From Ruoffia sp044336205 (GTDB taxonomy: Bacteria; Bacillota; Bacilli; Lactobacillales; Aerococcaceae), in contig CP172318.1 in NCBI GenBank assembly GCA_044336205.1, positions 1,240,001 to 1,304,000 of the forward strand: a stretch of DNA of 64,000 nucleotides, read 5' to 3'. Under the pieces are notes generated by a model. That model saw only the letters and a list, made by a program, of their open reading frames with translations. It did no database searches and was not told where the DNA came from. Made by a program: the position numbers and the translations under genes. This document shows positions 1 through 9,000 of this stretch, piece after piece; within the stretch, counting starts at the first letter, position 1, and each line of letters begins with the position of its first letter.

Positions 1-2053
1 CATCAATTTCTTGAACACGAACTTTCACCTTATCATTTAATTGCAATACATCTTCTACTTTGTTAACACGGTGGTGTTCTAATTCAGATATATGAACAAG
101 ACCATCTTTTCCAGGTAAGATTTCAACGAAAGCACCGAATTTCTCAATACGTTTAACGGTTCCTTCATAGATTTCTCCTGCCTTAACTTCATGTGTTAAC
201 TGTTCAATGATTTCTTTAGCTCGGCTAATCATAGCTTGATCTGTTGAAGCAATACTTACATTACCTTCTTCATCAATATCAATTTTAACACCAGTCTCTT
301 CGATAATCTTATTAATTGTTTCTCCACCACGACCGATAACGACTTTAATCTTGTCGACATCGATTTGAATCATTTCAATCTTAGGTGCGTATGGACTAAG
401 CTCTTTACGTGGTTCAGCAATTGTAGACACTAATTCTTCTAAGATTTCAAGACGGGCTTTCTTAGCTTGAACCAATGCTTCAGTAAGAATTTGTTCAGTA
501 ATTCCTTCAATCTTAATATCCATTTGAAGGGCTGTAATACCATTTTCAGTTCCTGCTACTTTAAAGTCCATATCTCCAAGATGGTCTTCTAGACCTTGAA
601 TATCTGTAAGAATGGTGTAATCTTCTCCATCCATCACTAACCCCATGGCAATTCCTGCAACTGGTGCTTTAATAGGCACACCTGCATCCATTAATGCTAA
701 GGTTCCAGCACAGATACTAGCTTGTGAAGAAGATCCGTTTGATTCAAGAACTTCTGATACTAAACGAATTGTATAAGGAAAGTCTTCAACCTCAGGAATG
801 ACTTGGTCCAATGCACGCTCACCTAATGCTCCATGTCCTACTTCACGACGACCTGGGCTTCCCATTCTACCAGTTTCTCCAACAGAATATGGCGGGAAAT
901 TGTAATGGTGGATGAATCGTTTAGATTCTTCTACACCTAAGCCATCAATAATTTGGTGTTCACCCAACGGAGCTAATGTAGCTACCGTTAAAGCTTGTGT
1001 TTGACCACGTGTGAATAATCCAGATCCATGCGTTCTTGGTAAGATACCAACACGAGAAGCTAATGGACGGATTTCGTCAATTTTACGGCCGTCTGGACGA
1101 ATACGATCCTTAGTAATTAATTGTCTTACAACATCTTTTTCTAAGTCTTGTAAAGCAGCATTGGTTGATGTAATAACTTCATCAAGTTCAGGGTTATCAG
1201 CATGTAACTCTTCATAGTAAGCAATAGCCCCTTGCATCACTTCGGCAATCGCATCTTCACGAGCTTTTTTCTCTTCAGTTTTAACGGCTGTTATCATCGC
1301 TTCACGGTAACGATTGTACACTTCTTCCATTATATCGCTATCTTTTTCAGCGATAGTTAGTTCAAATTTTTCTTTACCTATTTGATCTATGATGCCCGCT
1401 TGGAATGAATTAATTTCTTTTATTGCTTGATGCCCAAACAATAAAGCTTCTAACATCTCATCTTCAGGCACTTCTACAGCTGAAGACTCAACCATGTTAA
1501 TCGCTTGGGAAGTTCCAGCAACAGTTAAGTGAATATCTGATTGTTCGTCTTGTTCAACCGTTGGATTAATTACTAACTCACCATCCACTCGTCCTACATT
1601 TACACCAGCAATTGGTCCATTGAATGGAATATCCGATACACCTAAAGCTAATGATGATCCTAACATTGCTGCCATTTCTGGAGAGCAGTCTTGTTCTACT
1701 GATAAGACAGTGTTAATGATTTGGATTTCATTACGAACCCCATCTGGGAACATTGGACGTATTGGTCGGTCAATTAAACGCGCTGTTAATGTCGCGTTTT
1801 CAGAAGGACGGCCCTCTCTCTTAATGAATCCTCCTGGGATCTTTCCTACAGAGTACATTTTTTCTTCATAGTTTACAGTTAATGGAAAGAAATCAGCACT
1901 AATTGGACGTTTAGACGCTACAGCCGTTGATAGAACTAAAGTATCCCCATAACTTACAAGCACTGCACCATTAGCTTGTCGTGCTAATTCACCAATCTCT
2001 ACCTTTAGAGGACGTCCACCTATCGTTGTTTCAAATACATGTTTCTCAAACAT
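1..2053 (-). CDS. pnp: Polyribonucleotide nucleotidyltransferase (PNPase), 3' end cut by window edge
   Basis: PNPase degrades RNA from the 3' end by phosphorolysis, releasing nucleoside diphosphates, and is a core part of bacterial mRNA decay. Reading leftwards from an ATG at 2053, preceded by an AGGAG box, the protein begins MFEKHVFETTIGG, as PNPases do. Two RNase PH-like halves are followed by a KH domain with the core IGRGGETIN near residue 573, then the start of an S1 domain (residues about 625 onward) that is still open at base 1. About 684 codons are present, and PNPases are usually around 700 residues, so only the tail is missing. It lies downstream of rpsO, the usual bacterial order, but a terminator after rpsO suggests pnp also has its own promoter in 2060-2245. 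No frame break is seen. Confidence 0.97.
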   Translation of the reverse strand, partial: MFEKHVFETTIGGRPLKVEIGELARQANGAVLVSYGDTLVLSTAVASKRPISADFFPLTVNYEEKMYSVGKIPGGFIKREGRPSENATLTARLIDRPIRPMFPDGVRNEIQIINTVLSVEQDCSPEMAAMLGSSLALGVSDIPFNGPIAGVNVGRVDGELVINPTVEQDEQSDIHLTVAGTSQAINMVESSAVEVPEDEMLEALLFGHQAIKEINSFQAGIIDQIGKEKFELTIAEKDSDIMEEVYNRYREAMITAVKTEEKKAREDAIAEVMQGAIAYYEELHADNPELDEVITSTNAALQDLEKDVVRQLITKDRIRPDGRKIDEIRPLASRVGILPRTHGSGLFTRGQTQALTVATLAPLGEHQIIDGLGVEESKRFIHHYNFPPYSVGETGRMGSPGRREVGHGALGERALDQVIPEVEDFPYTIRLVSEVLESNGSSSQASICAGTLALMDAGVPIKAPVAGIAMGLVMDGEDYTILTDIQGLEDHLGDMDFKVAGTENGITALQMDIKIEGITEQILTEALVQAKKARLEILEELVSTIAEPRKELSPYAPKIEMIQIDVDKIKVVIGRGGETINKIIEETGVKIDIDEEGNVSIASTDQAMISRAKEIIEQLTHEVKAGEIYEGTVKRIEKFGAFVEILPGKDGLVHISELEHHRVNKVEDVLQLNDKVKVRVQEID

Positions 2054-2248
2054 CGTATCACTCCTTTATTCATGAATATTGTATGCTTTATGGACTACTA
2101 AACAAATATCAGTCTACAAGTCAACTTATAAACTCATACTTGTATAGTAGTTCCAAACGTACTTTATTGTAAAAACACACTCATACAGTTTATCACAATT
2201 GATTAAGAATTTCGCTCAAAATAAGCTAATATTATATAAAAACATAAA

Positions 2249-2278
2249 AACTCCTGTCTTATCTAAAAGACAGGAGTT
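2249..2278 (-). terminator. Intrinsic terminator of rpsO
   Basis: A perfect 12-bp stem (AACTCCTGTCTT and its complement) with a 6-base loop is followed on the minus strand by a T-rich run. It lies just after the rpsO stop codon. Confidence 0.85.
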
Positions 2279-2288
2279 CAATAACATA

Positions 2289-2558
2289 TTAACGACGTAA
2301 TCCTAAACGTTTGATTAATTCACGGTAACGTGTAACGTCTTTGTTACGTAAGTAAGCTAATAAATTACGACGGTGACCAATTTTTTTCATTAGTCCACGG
2401 TATGAATGGAAATCTTTTTTGTGTGTACTAATATGCTCGTTTAATGAGTTAATATCAGCAGTTAACACAGCGATTTGTACTTCTGGAGATCCAGTGTCCC
2501 CTTCGTGAGTAGCAAATTCTTTCATGATTTCATTTTTACGTTCTTTTGAAATAGCCAA
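2289..2558 (-). CDS. rpsO: 30S ribosomal protein S15
   Basis: S15 is a primary 16S rRNA-binding protein of the small-subunit platform. The 89-residue product matches the family's usual length and shows the typical HKKDFHSYRGL and RRNLLAYL segments of the rRNA-binding helices. The start is a TTG at 2556-2558, chosen because a GAGGTGG ribosome binding site sits about six bases upstream and no better ATG exists. It is followed by a strong terminator and then pnp. A 5' leader of more than 100 bases separates the start from a good promoter, which fits S15 autoregulation (see the leader entry). Confidence 0.97.
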   Translation of the reverse strand: MAISKERKNEIMKEFATHEGDTGSPEVQIAVLTADINSLNEHISTHKKDFHSYRGLMKKIGHRRNLLAYLRNKDVTRYRELIKRLGLRR

Positions 2559-2680
2559 CTCATTCCACCTCTTTCTTTCGATTATTCCCTAGGCCAAGTA
2601 AAACGTTGGTGAGTCGCTAAACTGAGCATAGGCTGTATGTTAGTCATTCATCGGTAATATTTACAGCAACAATTGACTAC
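2559..2680 (-). promoter_or_regulatory. Candidate S15 autoregulatory leader
   Basis: The rpsO mRNA has roughly 120 untranslated bases between its promoter and the TTG start. It contains complementary pieces (CCTA with TAGG, CCAA with TTGG) just upstream of the ribosome binding site. S15 leaders in other Firmicutes fold to bind S15 and block translation. Similarity to a known class was not tested, so this is an inference from position and pairing. Confidence 0.4.
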
Positions 2681-2685
2681 AAGTT

Positions 2686-2714
2686 AATATACACGATTAA
2701 TTTGTTAATTGCAA
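2686..2714 (-). promoter_or_regulatory. rpsO promoter
   Basis: Minus-strand TTGCAA (2709-2714), a 17-base spacer and TATATT (2686-2691) form a good sigma-A type promoter ahead of the rpsO leader. Confidence 0.65.
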
Positions 2715-2753
2715 GCAATAAATATTAAAAAAATCTCTAAGTGAATAAACAAT

Positions 2754-4793
2754 TTATTCCATCTGCCCTAACACATCAAACATCGTTTGCGTTACGATAA
2801 CCGCAAAGTGTTGCATTCCCTCTTGGGTATGATGAATTTCATCTTCTGTATACCAATCAGGATTACCTTGTTGGTATGAATACCAGTCAACTTCATAGGC
2901 GTTCGGATACTTTTTAGCCGTATCTTTAATGCAATTATTAACTTCTTGAATATGTTGAACCCTTGAGTTGGTGTTGACGAAAAAGACATTACGCTCATCA
3001 CCAGCAATGGACATCAATTCATCCATTCCCTCTTGATCTAATCCCGCATTAGTTCCAAGCACTACGACAAGATTTTCTTGAACTTCATTGCTTTGAACCA
3101 ACTCCCTTAAGATATCATTTGCATCCCAAATTTGTAGACTACCTTGACCGTATATATTCCCTTGGTCAAAGATTTCATCCATTTTTGGTGTAAAGTGTAA
3201 AGCAATCGAGTCACCGAAAAATGTAACCGGTACTTCTGTCGCAAAAAGAAGCTCTTGAGGTGTCAATTCATCAAATACAATCGGATTTAACTCTTTAAAT
3301 CGATCAAAAACTTCTTGGTTTTCTCTAATTAAAGCTTGTATTTCTGCAGATTGTTCCTCCATTGATTGATAGATTTTTTGTATCCCTTCTACTGGGTCTT
3401 CAAGGTCAAGATCAGAAACTAATATTGTATCTAGCTGATCATCCATCTGTTTAATAAGTTCTTTCGTTTCAATAACAGGTCTACTATTAGGATAGCTAGC
3501 ATTTTGTATGTTCTCTTTTGTTAGAAAAGATTGATATTCTAACTCGAATAAAGCAACGCGTTTATCATTACCAGAGTATAGGAGTCCTTTGATGAAAAAG
3601 AACATTAAGATTACATACAGTACAAAAACCCAAAGTTTTGGTTGACGAAAATCACGCTGATCAATCATCTGCCCGATTTCTTCCACATCTTTCTTAAAGT
3701 CAAAGCTTGATCCAAACCAAATTTTCACTCCACCGCTTTCAATGACACGATAAAAAACTTCACCGACAACAAAGATACCAATTAACGAAAGGATATTAAC
3801 TAGCATGATATTCTCGCCTAAACTACGGTAAAAGCTAAGAACAAGTACTATGATAGGATAATACCAAAGGTAATATGAATATGACCGCTTACCTATCAGG
3901 TTAAGAGGCTTAATACTTAGCCATGAAGTGACCCAAGGAGCTCCAGCAGTAATCGTAAAGACTAAAAGCATACTCAATCCATTAAACATTGACATCCATA
4001 ATAAGTATGTGTTTGGATCTTGATCTGATCGTGTTAAAACAAGATACAACATACTAGCTGCTGATAATATGGCTAGGAGGTTGTATACAAAGCGCTTAAT
4101 TTTAGAACGATAAAAAAGGTTCAAAATCGTGGGCGTAATATAAGCAGACGCAACTCCGATTGCAAAGGAAGCAAAGCGAGTCTCAATACCATAATATACT
4201 CGCGATGGGTCTTCTCCGGGCACATATAAGGCGAAAATAGCTAAATGACTTAAAAATACAATCATCAACCATATAATCCCTTTTGCTGGAATCGACAACC
4301 TTAATTTCTGAAACAGCAAAATAATCCCAGTCGCAATGAGCACAGATTGTAAGTGAATGGCGTTATACCAAAGATGTGTAAAAGGTGAGCTATCAGACAT
4401 TTGAACAAAATAAGATTTATCTGATAAAATTTGATAAAAATTATTAATGAAAAATAGGCCTGAAAAAATATCATTCCTTAAGTACCGCAATTCACTAGGT
4501 TGAATAAGGAATAAACCTACAACAATGATGATGAATAGCCACATCAGCGGGATGAATAACCTTTCAATTGTTTTTAATAAATACTTCCCAATCGCTTTCC
4601 AGCGAATCGGTTCTCTTACAGGTTGTACCCGTTCAATACTCCATGCAAAGAAAAAACCACCAATCACTAAAAAAGTGTTCACCATGAAAAATCCACCTGG
4701 AACAGCTGAAGGAAATAAATGATAAAGAATGACAGCTATAATGGAAAGTCCTTTTAAACCATCGAAACTTTCAATTCTCTTCTTTTCTTGCAA
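2754..4793 (-). CDS. OatA-like acyltransferase (acyltransferase-3 plus SGNH domain)
   Basis: This membrane protein probably moves acetyl groups across the membrane and onto peptidoglycan MurNAc, as OatA does, giving lysozyme resistance. The N-terminal 400 residues form an acyltransferase-3 domain with about ten or eleven hydrophobic helices, beginning with IESFDGLKGLSIIAVILYH. After a charged linker of about 110 residues comes an extracellular SGNH hydrolase-like domain: block I FFGDS near residue 527, the asparagine block LGTNAG, and the late D/H block DEIHHT near residue 650. I chose the TTG at 4791-4793 because GGAGG lies seven bases upstream; a longer reading adds 13 poorly supported residues. 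Length (679 residues) is normal for bimodular OatA. Transfer to another surface polymer, such as teichoic acid or exopolysaccharide, cannot be excluded. Confidence 0.85.
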   Translation of the reverse strand: MQEKKRIESFDGLKGLSIIAVILYHLFPSAVPGGFFMVNTFLVIGGFFFAWSIERVQPVREPIRWKAIGKYLLKTIERLFIPLMWLFIIIVVGLFLIQPSELRYLRNDIFSGLFFINNFYQILSDKSYFVQMSDSSPFTHLWYNAIHLQSVLIATGIILLFQKLRLSIPAKGIIWLMIVFLSHLAIFALYVPGEDPSRVYYGIETRFASFAIGVASAYITPTILNLFYRSKIKRFVYNLLAILSAASMLYLVLTRSDQDPNTYLLWMSMFNGLSMLLVFTITAGAPWVTSWLSIKPLNLIGKRSYSYYLWYYPIIVLVLSFYRSLGENIMLVNILSLIGIFVVGEVFYRVIESGGVKIWFGSSFDFKKDVEEIGQMIDQRDFRQPKLWVFVLYVILMFFFIKGLLYSGNDKRVALFELEYQSFLTKENIQNASYPNSRPVIETKELIKQMDDQLDTILVSDLDLEDPVEGIQKIYQSMEEQSAEIQALIRENQEVFDRFKELNPIVFDELTPQELLFATEVPVTFFGDSIALHFTPKMDEIFDQGNIYGQGSLQIWDANDILRELVQSNEVQENLVVVLGTNAGLDQEGMDELMSIAGDERNVFFVNTNSRVQHIQEVNNCIKDTAKKYPNAYEVDWYSYQQGNPDWYTEDEIHHTQEGMQHFAVIVTQTMFDVLGQME

Positions 4794-4956
4794 GTTGTTT
4801 CCTCCTTTTCCAATTATTTTTCTTATAGACAAGACACAGTATCATCCAAACATTCAAAGTGTTAAATGATACGAAATTAAAATAATTTTGAATTACTAAG
4901 TGCATTATATCATCAAAAAAGACAAAGTACTAAACCAAATTTTATACGTTCAAATA

Positions 4957-4991
4957 AAAGATCAGTATGATAAAAAATCACACTGATCTTT
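4957..4991 (-). terminator. Terminator downstream of uvrB
   Basis: A 10-bp outer stem (AAAGATCAGT with its complement) and a 4-bp inner stem separated by one mismatch are followed on the minus strand by TTTTATTT. It lies 27 bases beyond the uvrB stop. Confidence 0.75.
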
Positions 4992-5018
4992 ATATAAGTA
5001 AATTTTGTCTCATTATTA

Positions 5019-7010
5019 TTAACGTTTAAAGAAAGTCGCTTTTAACTCCATGACAATATCTCTTAAGTCTGCAGCAGCCTCAAAGTTTAAATCTTTGGCA
5101 TACTGACGCATTTCCATTTCTAGACGTTCTAACTCTTCTTCACGTTGTAAACGAGATAATTGTTTGAATTGAACTAAGATATTCTCTTCTCTTTCTTCGC
5201 TTTCAACGTCATGCGTAATTCGAATAAGATCTCGAACTTCTTTCTTAATCGTTTTAGGAACGATTCCATGTTCTTTATTGTATGCCATTTGAATCTCACG
5301 ACGACGCTCCGTCTCTTTAATGGCAAAGTCCATTGAATCAGTCATTTTGTCTGCGTACATAATAACCCGTCCATGCTCATTACGTGCCGCACGCCCTATG
5401 GTTTGAATTAATGCACGTTCGCCACGAAGGAATCCTTCTTTGTCTGCATCAAGAATAGCAACTAAAGAGACTTCCGGAACATCTAACCCTTCTCGTAGCA
5501 AATTAATACCAATCAATACATCAAAGACGCCTAGCCTTAGGTCACGAATAATTTCTGTACGTTCTAAAGTCTTAATATCACTATGCAGATATTTTACTTT
5601 TATATCTAACTCTTTCAAGTAGTCAGTCAAGTCTTCTGACATTTTTTTCGTTAAGGTTGTAATAAATACCCGCTCATCTTTTTCTGTACGTTTTGCAATT
5701 TCATTTACTAAATCATCAATCTGCCCTTTAATTGGTCTAACTTCAATGATAGGATCCAATAGACCTGTCGGTCGGATAATTTGTTCTACAAACTCATTAT
5801 TAGTATGTTCCATCTCATACGGACCGGGAGTGGCTGAAATATAAATAATCTGATTAACGTGTTTTTCAAACTCCTCCAATCTTAAAGGTCGGTTATCTAA
5901 TGCGCTTGGTAGTCGGAATCCATAGTCAATAAGTTGTTGTTTTCTCGCCTTATCCCCATTATACATTCCTCTAATTTGAGGCATAGTCATGTGAGATTCG
6001 TCAACCACGATTAAGTAATCATCTGGGAAGAAGTCAAGCAAGGTATAAGGTTGTTCTCCTGGTGCTCGTCCATCCATATGACGAGAGTAGTTCTCAATCC
6101 CATTACAATATCCCATCTCTAATAACATCTCTAAATCATAGGTCGTCCGTTGCTCTAGTCGTTGAGCTTCCAAAAGTTTATTCTCAGCTCTTAATTCCTC
6201 AAGTCGTACTTCAAGCTCTTCTTTAATACTATTCACTGCTTTTAAAGTTTGTTCTTGGTCAGCCACAAAGTGGGTTGCTGGATAGATTGGATAATGTTCG
6301 ACATCATTTTTAACTTCTCCAGTCATGACATCCACTTCTCGAATCCGATCAATCTCATCACCAAAGAATTCAACTCGGACAACATAACTATCTCTTGATG
6401 CCATAAAAATCTCGATAACATCACCACGAACGCGAAAGGTGCCGCGCTGAAAGTCGATATCATTCCGCACAAACTGCATATCTACAAGTCGACGCATAAC
6501 ATCTTCACGACTGATTTCTTGACCTTGTCTTAGTGAAAGAACTTGGTTTCGATACATTTCCGGATCAACTAATCCATAGATACAAGAGACAGATGCAACA
6601 ATAATCACGTCACGACGTTCTAAAAGCGCAGACGATGCCGAATGTCTTAATTTATCAATCTCATCATTAACCATCGCTTCTTTCTCAATATATGAATCTG
6701 ATGAAGGAACATAAGCTTCAGGTTGGTAATAATCATAGTAAGATACAAAGTACTCCACCGCATTATCGGGGAAGAATTCTAAGAGTTCACTATAAAGTTG
6801 TCCAGCCAATGTTTTATTATGAGCTAAAACTAAAGTCGGTTTATTCACTTCTTGGATAACATTAGCGATAGTAAAGGTCTTACCCGTACCTGTAGCACCC
6901 AGAAGTACTTGTTCTTTTTCGTCATGGTTCAATCCCTCAACAAGTTTTTTAATTGCTTTAGGTTGGTCACCACTTGGCGTATATTTTGAAACTAATTTGA
7001 ATTTTTCCAT
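5019..7010 (-). CDS. uvrB: Excinuclease ABC subunit B
   Basis: UvrB is the damage-verifying helicase-like subunit of nucleotide excision repair. It is loaded by UvrA and recruits the UvrC nuclease. The 663 residues match the family length. Visible are the Walker A motif GATGTGKT (38-45), the beta-hairpin region YYDYYQPEAYVP (about 91-102) that inserts between DNA strands, the DEAD-like DESH box, helicase motif VI with QTIGRAARN, and a C-terminal UVR domain that contacts UvrC. The ATG is preceded by AAGGAGG. uvrA is not downstream; uvrB is followed by its own terminator, so it is probably monocistronic. No LexA-type operator was recognised in the upstream 240 bases. Confidence 0.98.
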   Translation of the reverse strand: MEKFKLVSKYTPSGDQPKAIKKLVEGLNHDEKEQVLLGATGTGKTFTIANVIQEVNKPTLVLAHNKTLAGQLYSELLEFFPDNAVEYFVSYYDYYQPEAYVPSSDSYIEKEAMVNDEIDKLRHSASSALLERRDVIIVASVSCIYGLVDPEMYRNQVLSLRQGQEISREDVMRRLVDMQFVRNDIDFQRGTFRVRGDVIEIFMASRDSYVVRVEFFGDEIDRIREVDVMTGEVKNDVEHYPIYPATHFVADQEQTLKAVNSIKEELEVRLEELRAENKLLEAQRLEQRTTYDLEMLLEMGYCNGIENYSRHMDGRAPGEQPYTLLDFFPDDYLIVVDESHMTMPQIRGMYNGDKARKQQLIDYGFRLPSALDNRPLRLEEFEKHVNQIIYISATPGPYEMEHTNNEFVEQIIRPTGLLDPIIEVRPIKGQIDDLVNEIAKRTEKDERVFITTLTKKMSEDLTDYLKELDIKVKYLHSDIKTLERTEIIRDLRLGVFDVLIGINLLREGLDVPEVSLVAILDADKEGFLRGERALIQTIGRAARNEHGRVIMYADKMTDSMDFAIKETERRREIQMAYNKEHGIVPKTIKKEVRDLIRITHDVESEEREENILVQFKQLSRLQREEELERLEMEMRQYAKDLNFEAAADLRDIVMELKATFFKR

Positions 7011-7185
7011 AGATAGCCTCCTTACAAACCGAACATTTATTCGCTTCTATTATCATACTCTATTTACACATGAATTTCTATAAATTCGCACGTAGTTGCT
7101 CATTAAAAGTTACTCATAGAACATTTTTGATTAAATTCAAAAAATGTTTGCCCCGACTTCCGAATATATAGTATAATATTTTTTG

Positions 7186-7214
7186 TTGACTAAGTTTGTA
7201 AAGACTTATATACT
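7186..7214 (+). promoter_or_regulatory. rpsT promoter
   Basis: TTGACT (7186-7191), a 17-base spacer and TATACT (7209-7214) lie 35 bases before the rpsT start, a near-consensus sigma-A promoter. Confidence 0.8.
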
Positions 7215-7248
7215 AAACAAATGAAATTAGTAAGAAAGAGGTGACACC

Positions 7249-7503
7249 ATGGCAAACACTAAATCAGCTTTAAAACGCGTCCGTCAAGATAGCGTCAAAG
7301 AACAACGTAATACATCACAAGTTTCAAAAATGCGTTCATTAGTTAAAGATTTACGTAAAGCGGTAGAAACTGGTGAAGGAGATGTGAATGAATTATTCGC
7401 AAAAGCTTCTAAACAAATCGACCGTGTAGCAGGTAAAGGGTTAATTCACGTAAACAAAGCCAACCGTGATAAAGCAAAATTAGCAAAATTAATTTCTAAA
7501 TAA
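7249..7503 (+). CDS. rpsT: 30S ribosomal protein S20
   Basis: S20 binds 16S rRNA early in small-subunit assembly. The 84-residue protein is lysine- and arginine-rich, begins MANTKSALKRVRQD as Gram-positive S20 proteins do, and ends in the conserved helix with KGLIHVNKANRDKAKLAK. The ATG has an AAAGAGGTG ribosome binding site. It stands alone on the plus strand between divergent uvrB and convergent holA, with its own promoter and a strong terminator. In many Firmicutes rpsT also lies opposite holA, so this arrangement is ordinary. Confidence 0.98.
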   Translation: MANTKSALKRVRQDSVKEQRNTSQVSKMRSLVKDLRKAVETGEGDVNELFAKASKQIDRVAGKGLIHVNKANRDKAKLAKLISK

Positions 7504-7526
7504 TTAAAACTAATTATCAAAAATAC

Positions 7527-7562
7527 GAAGGAAGCCAACTATTTTGGCTTCCTTCTTTTTTT
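7527..7562 (+). terminator. Terminator of rpsT
   Basis: A perfect 12-bp stem (GAAGGAAGCCAA and complement) with a 5-base loop is followed by seven T residues. It may also stop holA transcription from the other side. Confidence 0.92.
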
Positions 7563-7578
7563 ATTACAGAACTATTAA

Positions 7579-8598
7579 TTAAGATAAGTTTGCTAATTTA
7601 GTTAACAAAATATAGAAGTAGGTTTCTTTATCCCCAAAGCCAGTCTTCATATTAAAGTCTGCCTCTGACAATTCTGCATAAAATTTAAGTAATTCTTCGA
7701 ACTGGAGTGATCTAACTGATTCTATTGCTAACTTCACACGATATGGGTGAATACCTAATTGTTTAGCAATATCTGCTTGGTTCAGGCCAGTCCGGGCAAG
7801 AATGACTGATTGAACCATGACCCTGAACTGACTAACCATTAAAGCATGTAAGGCAATTGGCTCATGTTTCATTAATATCAAATCTTGGTAAATTTGAATA
7901 GCTCGCGAAATATTCTTATCAGCAATAGCATTAGATAATTGAAAGACATCTGATTCTAAGGTTCGAGCAACAAGTGTTCGAACAGTGTCAATCGTAATCC
8001 GCCCTTCACTTTGGGCATATAGCTCAAGTTTTTCAATTTCCACCATTGCATTTGTTAACTGATAATTGACTCTTATTAATAATTCATTAATAGCCTCACG
8101 AGTGTAATTAATATCAGATTCCTTAATATAAGCTTGAACATAACGACTCACTTGCGTTTCATCCAGATTAGAAATATCAACTATCATCGTGTTTTTATTG
8201 AATGACTTTGTAAGTTTTTTACGTTTATCTAGTGAAGAATTATCAACATTAAAAACGATGATGGTAGCTGTATTCGGGTTCTCTATATAGTCTAACAATC
8301 GTTTCTGTTCCTTATCAGAAAGTTTTACTTTACCTTGAGCATTTAAAAAGCTTGCATTAAAGACGATAAGGAGGCGATAATCAGAAAAGAATGAAAACAT
8401 CTCAGCTTCATCTAGTACATGATCTATCGTTAGTTCTTGTAAATCAATCTTTGAAATATCTAAATTGTCAATGCCACCGAGTACCTCATAGAGCTTCTCC
8501 ATAAATTGTTGTTTTAAGTAACCCTCTTCACCAATCAATGTATAAATCTGATGAAGTTGACCACGGTTCAAGTTTTGCATTACAGCTTGAAAATCCAA
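7579..8598 (-). CDS. holA: DNA polymerase III subunit delta
   Basis: The delta subunit opens the beta sliding clamp as part of the clamp loader. The 339-residue protein has the expected length and order: an N-terminal AAA+-like domain beginning IYTLIGEEGYLKQQF, a middle lid domain, and a C-terminal all-helical collar domain ending YFYILLTKLANLS. The start is a TTG at 8596-8598 with GGAGG seven bases upstream; the next in-frame ATG lies six codons later. In many Firmicutes comEC precedes holA; here the upstream gene is instead a GcvH-like gene. It converges on rpsT and shares its terminator region. Confidence 0.92.
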   Translation of the reverse strand: MDFQAVMQNLNRGQLHQIYTLIGEEGYLKQQFMEKLYEVLGGIDNLDISKIDLQELTIDHVLDEAEMFSFFSDYRLLIVFNASFLNAQGKVKLSDKEQKRLLDYIENPNTATIIVFNVDNSSLDKRKKLTKSFNKNTMIVDISNLDETQVSRYVQAYIKESDINYTREAINELLIRVNYQLTNAMVEIEKLELYAQSEGRITIDTVRTLVARTLESDVFQLSNAIADKNISRAIQIYQDLILMKHEPIALHALMVSQFRVMVQSVILARTGLNQADIAKQLGIHPYRVKLAIESVRSLQFEELLKFYAELSEADFNMKTGFGDKETYFYILLTKLANLS

Positions 8599-8694
8599 CC
8601 CGACACCTCCAATTAATCAATTATAGTATTATCATGAAATAAAAACGAATAAAGCTTTGGAATGATCCTTGGCTATATTCGTTTGTGCGGTTAA

Positions 8695-8985
8695 TTATTT
8701 TTTAATTTTTACAATCCAATTTGTTAATGGGTCGTTTGCATTTAATAAACTTGGAGTATCTTCTGCTTCTTCATTACGCTCAATAATTTCACCACTTATT
8801 GGAGAAGGTAACTCAATCGCCGCTTTAGAAGCCTCAATATTTAATAAAGTATCATCTTCTTCAATCAAACCTAGTGGCGCAATATTTGCATAAGCAATAT
8901 CCCCTGCTTCATCTTGTAATACTTCTGTTAAACCGATTGTAATGATACCTGCTTCTTCGGTCATCCAAATATTATTTTTTTCCAT
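8695..8985 (-). CDS. Short GcvH-like (lipoyl-domain) protein
   Basis: This 96-residue protein resembles the glycine cleavage H protein, a lipoyl carrier, but is about 30 residues shorter than a standard GcvH. It keeps the lipoyl hairpin: IEASKAAIELPSPISGEI, with the candidate lipoylated lysine at residue 54. No gcvT, gcvP or lipoate ligase gene is near; it sits between holA and a rodA/ftsW gene with 15 bases to the latter, suggesting co-transcription. In some Firmicutes short GcvH-like proteins act as lipoyl relays rather than in glycine cleavage. Whether this one does is unknown. The ribosome binding site is GAGAGG before ATG. Confidence 0.75.
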   Translation of the reverse strand: MEKNNIWMTEEAGIITIGLTEVLQDEAGDIAYANIAPLGLIEEDDTLLNIEASKAAIELPSPISGEIIERNEEAEDTPSLLNANDPLTNWIVKIKK

Positions 8986-9000
8986 TTATCTAATTCCTCT

